Positions 5,308 to 6,252 of a DNA stretch of 6,252 bases are shown here, piece by piece. A program made the position numbers and the translations under genes. This stretch comes from Betaproteobacteria bacterium. Its GTDB lineage: Bacteria > Pseudomonadota > Gammaproteobacteria > Burkholderiales > SG8-39. The notes beneath the pieces were generated by a model that worked only from the letters and a program-made list of their open reading frames with translations, was not told the origin of the DNA and did not search any database. Where the stretch lies: positions 1-6,252 of the forward strand of contig CANIIN010000173.1 of assembly GCA_947467405.1 (NCBI GenBank), read 5' to 3'. Position 1 is the first letter of the stretch; the number at the start of each line of letters is the position of its first letter.

Positions 5308-6252
5308 ATGTGGGCCCTACTGCCGCTGAAGCGCTTCTCCGCCGCCAAGCAAAGACTGGCGGGCGTGCTGTCGCCGTCCGAGCGCCGCAGCCTGGTGCTG
5401 GCCATGGCCTCCGACGTACTGGATACCCTGTCCCTTCTGTTGAAACCCGGCACCACCGAACCCGGCGGATTCGAAGGCGCCGCGCGCCTCGAGGGCATCG
5501 CCCTGCTGTCGGCCGAACCCGAAGCGGAAGAACTGGCGCGCCGCTATGGCGCACGCTTCATTGCCGAAATTGTGCAGTCAGAAAGCGAATCGAGCGGCCC
5601 GCTCAACGACGCCATTCGCGGCGCCGTCGATCTCCTCGCCAGCGAAGGCATCGCGGATGTGCTGGTCGTGCCGGGCGACGTGCCGATGTTGTCGGCGACC
5701 GACCTGGCGCGCTTCATCGACGTGCATGCGCGTCACGGCGGCACCGATGGCCGCGTGCTCACCATCGCGCCGGATCGCTGGCGCCACGGCACCAATCTCC
5801 TGGCCTGGCGTCCGCTCGGCAGCGCGGGGCAGCAAGCACCCGGTTTCGAAGCGCGCTATGGACTGGGCAGCCTGAAGCATCACCTCGCCCAGGCGGTGGA
5901 TCTGGGTTTCGACGCGGTGACGCACGAAACCTCCAGCGCCAGCCTGGACGTCGATGAACCGGAAGACCTGCGCACCGTCGCGCTCTATCTCTCCCGGGAA
6001 CTGGCGCCGCATACCCGCACCTTCCTCGACGAGAGCGGCGTCACCACGCGCCTGACTCGCCAGTCGCGCTCTGGCAGGATCGCCGTTTCCGCCACGGCCG
6101 CCACACAGGCCAATGACCAAGAGCAGGCCACCAACGAGCAGGTCAACCTGCGGCCACGCGGCTCACGCCATGCGTCGGCCGATGAATCCACCCAGCGCAG
6201 CCAGAACCAACAGGATTCGACCGCCAATGTGAATGCGTCAGGCCACGGCAGC
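5308..6252 (+). CDS. cofC: 2-phospho-L-lactate guanylyltransferase CofC with C-terminal extension (runs off right edge)
   Basis: CofC (FbiD) is a small nucleotidyltransferase that joins GTP to 2-phospholactate, phosphoenolpyruvate or 3-phosphoglycerate, depending on lineage, making the donor used by CofD. The reading frame is open from ATG 5308 to the last base (315 residues). Visible motifs are LLPLKRFSAAKQRL (4-17), GPLNDAIRGA (97-106), VLVVPGDVPMLSATDL (118-133) with the metal-site Asp124, DRWRHGTNLL (156-165), FEARYGLGSLKHH (180-192) and SLDVDEPEDL (212-221). The catalytic domain ends near residue 228, where family members usually stop. The remaining 87 residues are polar, rich in Q, N, S, T and A, with no visible fold, and look like an interdomain linker. 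ATG 5308 is the only plausible start: the frame is closed by TAA at 5245 and has no other ATG, GTG or TTG between. Only a weak GAAAG (5293-5297) precedes it. It lies 243 bp after cofD, beyond structured DNA, so it may have its own promoter. Confidence 0.9.
   Translation, partial: MWALLPLKRFSAAKQRLAGVLSPSERRSLVLAMASDVLDTLSLLLKPGTTEPGGFEGAARLEGIALLSAEPEAEELARRYGARFIAEIVQSESESSGPLNDAIRGAVDLLASEGIADVLVVPGDVPMLSATDLARFIDVHARHGGTDGRVLTIAPDRWRHGTNLLAWRPLGSAGQQAPGFEARYGLGSLKHHLAQAVDLGFDAVTHETSSASLDVDEPEDLRTVALYLSRELAPHTRTFLDESGVTTRLTRQSRSGRIAVSATAATQANDQEQATNEQVNLRPRGSRHASADESTQRSQNQQDSTANVNASGHGS

Noticed and set aside
5310..5957. 215-codon plus-strand frame overlapping cofC in another frame
   Set aside because: The Arg/Pro-rich translation has no motif, while the frame from 5308 carries all the CofC motifs.
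1..6252. CRISPR arrays, tRNA or rRNA genes, transposase genes
   Set aside because: I saw no regularly spaced direct repeats, no tRNA- or rRNA-like stretches and no transposase motifs in either strand.

Overview
The window is a GC-rich bacterial chromosome segment that encodes most of the machinery to make and reduce the deazaflavin cofactor F420. It also encodes a probable F420-dependent enzyme and an acyl-CoA enzyme. The glyA (serine hydroxymethyltransferase) start at the left edge and the single-domain CofE and separate CofD and CofC suggest a Gram-negative bacterium, most likely a proteobacterium. In Actinobacteria, CofE is usually fused to a nitroreductase domain as FbiB. This lineage call is inference; no 16S rRNA or lineage marker is present.

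Layout. Positions 1-118 (minus) hold the 5' end of glyA, which runs off the left edge. Positions 219-1052 (minus) encode an enoyl-CoA hydratase/isomerase-family protein. Positions 1105-2145 (minus) encode a luciferase-like (LLM class) oxidoreductase of the Rv3520c type. Positions 2146-2430 are a divergent intergenic region with an AT-rich core, a 7+7 bp inverted repeat that could be an operator, and two GC-rich leader hairpins. To the right, on the plus strand, lie an NADPH:F420 reductase (2431-3138), cofE (3188-3985), cofD (4063-5064) and cofC (5308 to the right edge, still open).

A structured, partly AT-rich stretch at about 5078-5191 separates cofD from cofC. It holds a compact G/C hairpin that may act as a terminator and a long inverted repeat with perfect 13 bp arms.

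How the genes work together: CofC activates a three-carbon phospho acid with GTP, CofD transfers it to FO to give an F420-0 type product, and CofE adds the glutamate tail. The reductase then uses NADPH to make F420H2, which the divergently encoded LLM oxidoreductase is expected to consume. The downstream crotonase-family gene suggests that the substrate of this branch is an acyl-CoA or lipid/isoprenoid-type compound. FO synthase (CofG/CofH) and a dehydro-F420 reductase are not in the window. The CofC reading frame continues about 87 residues past its usual end into a polar Q/N/S/T-rich linker, so cofC may be fused to another domain beyond the edge.
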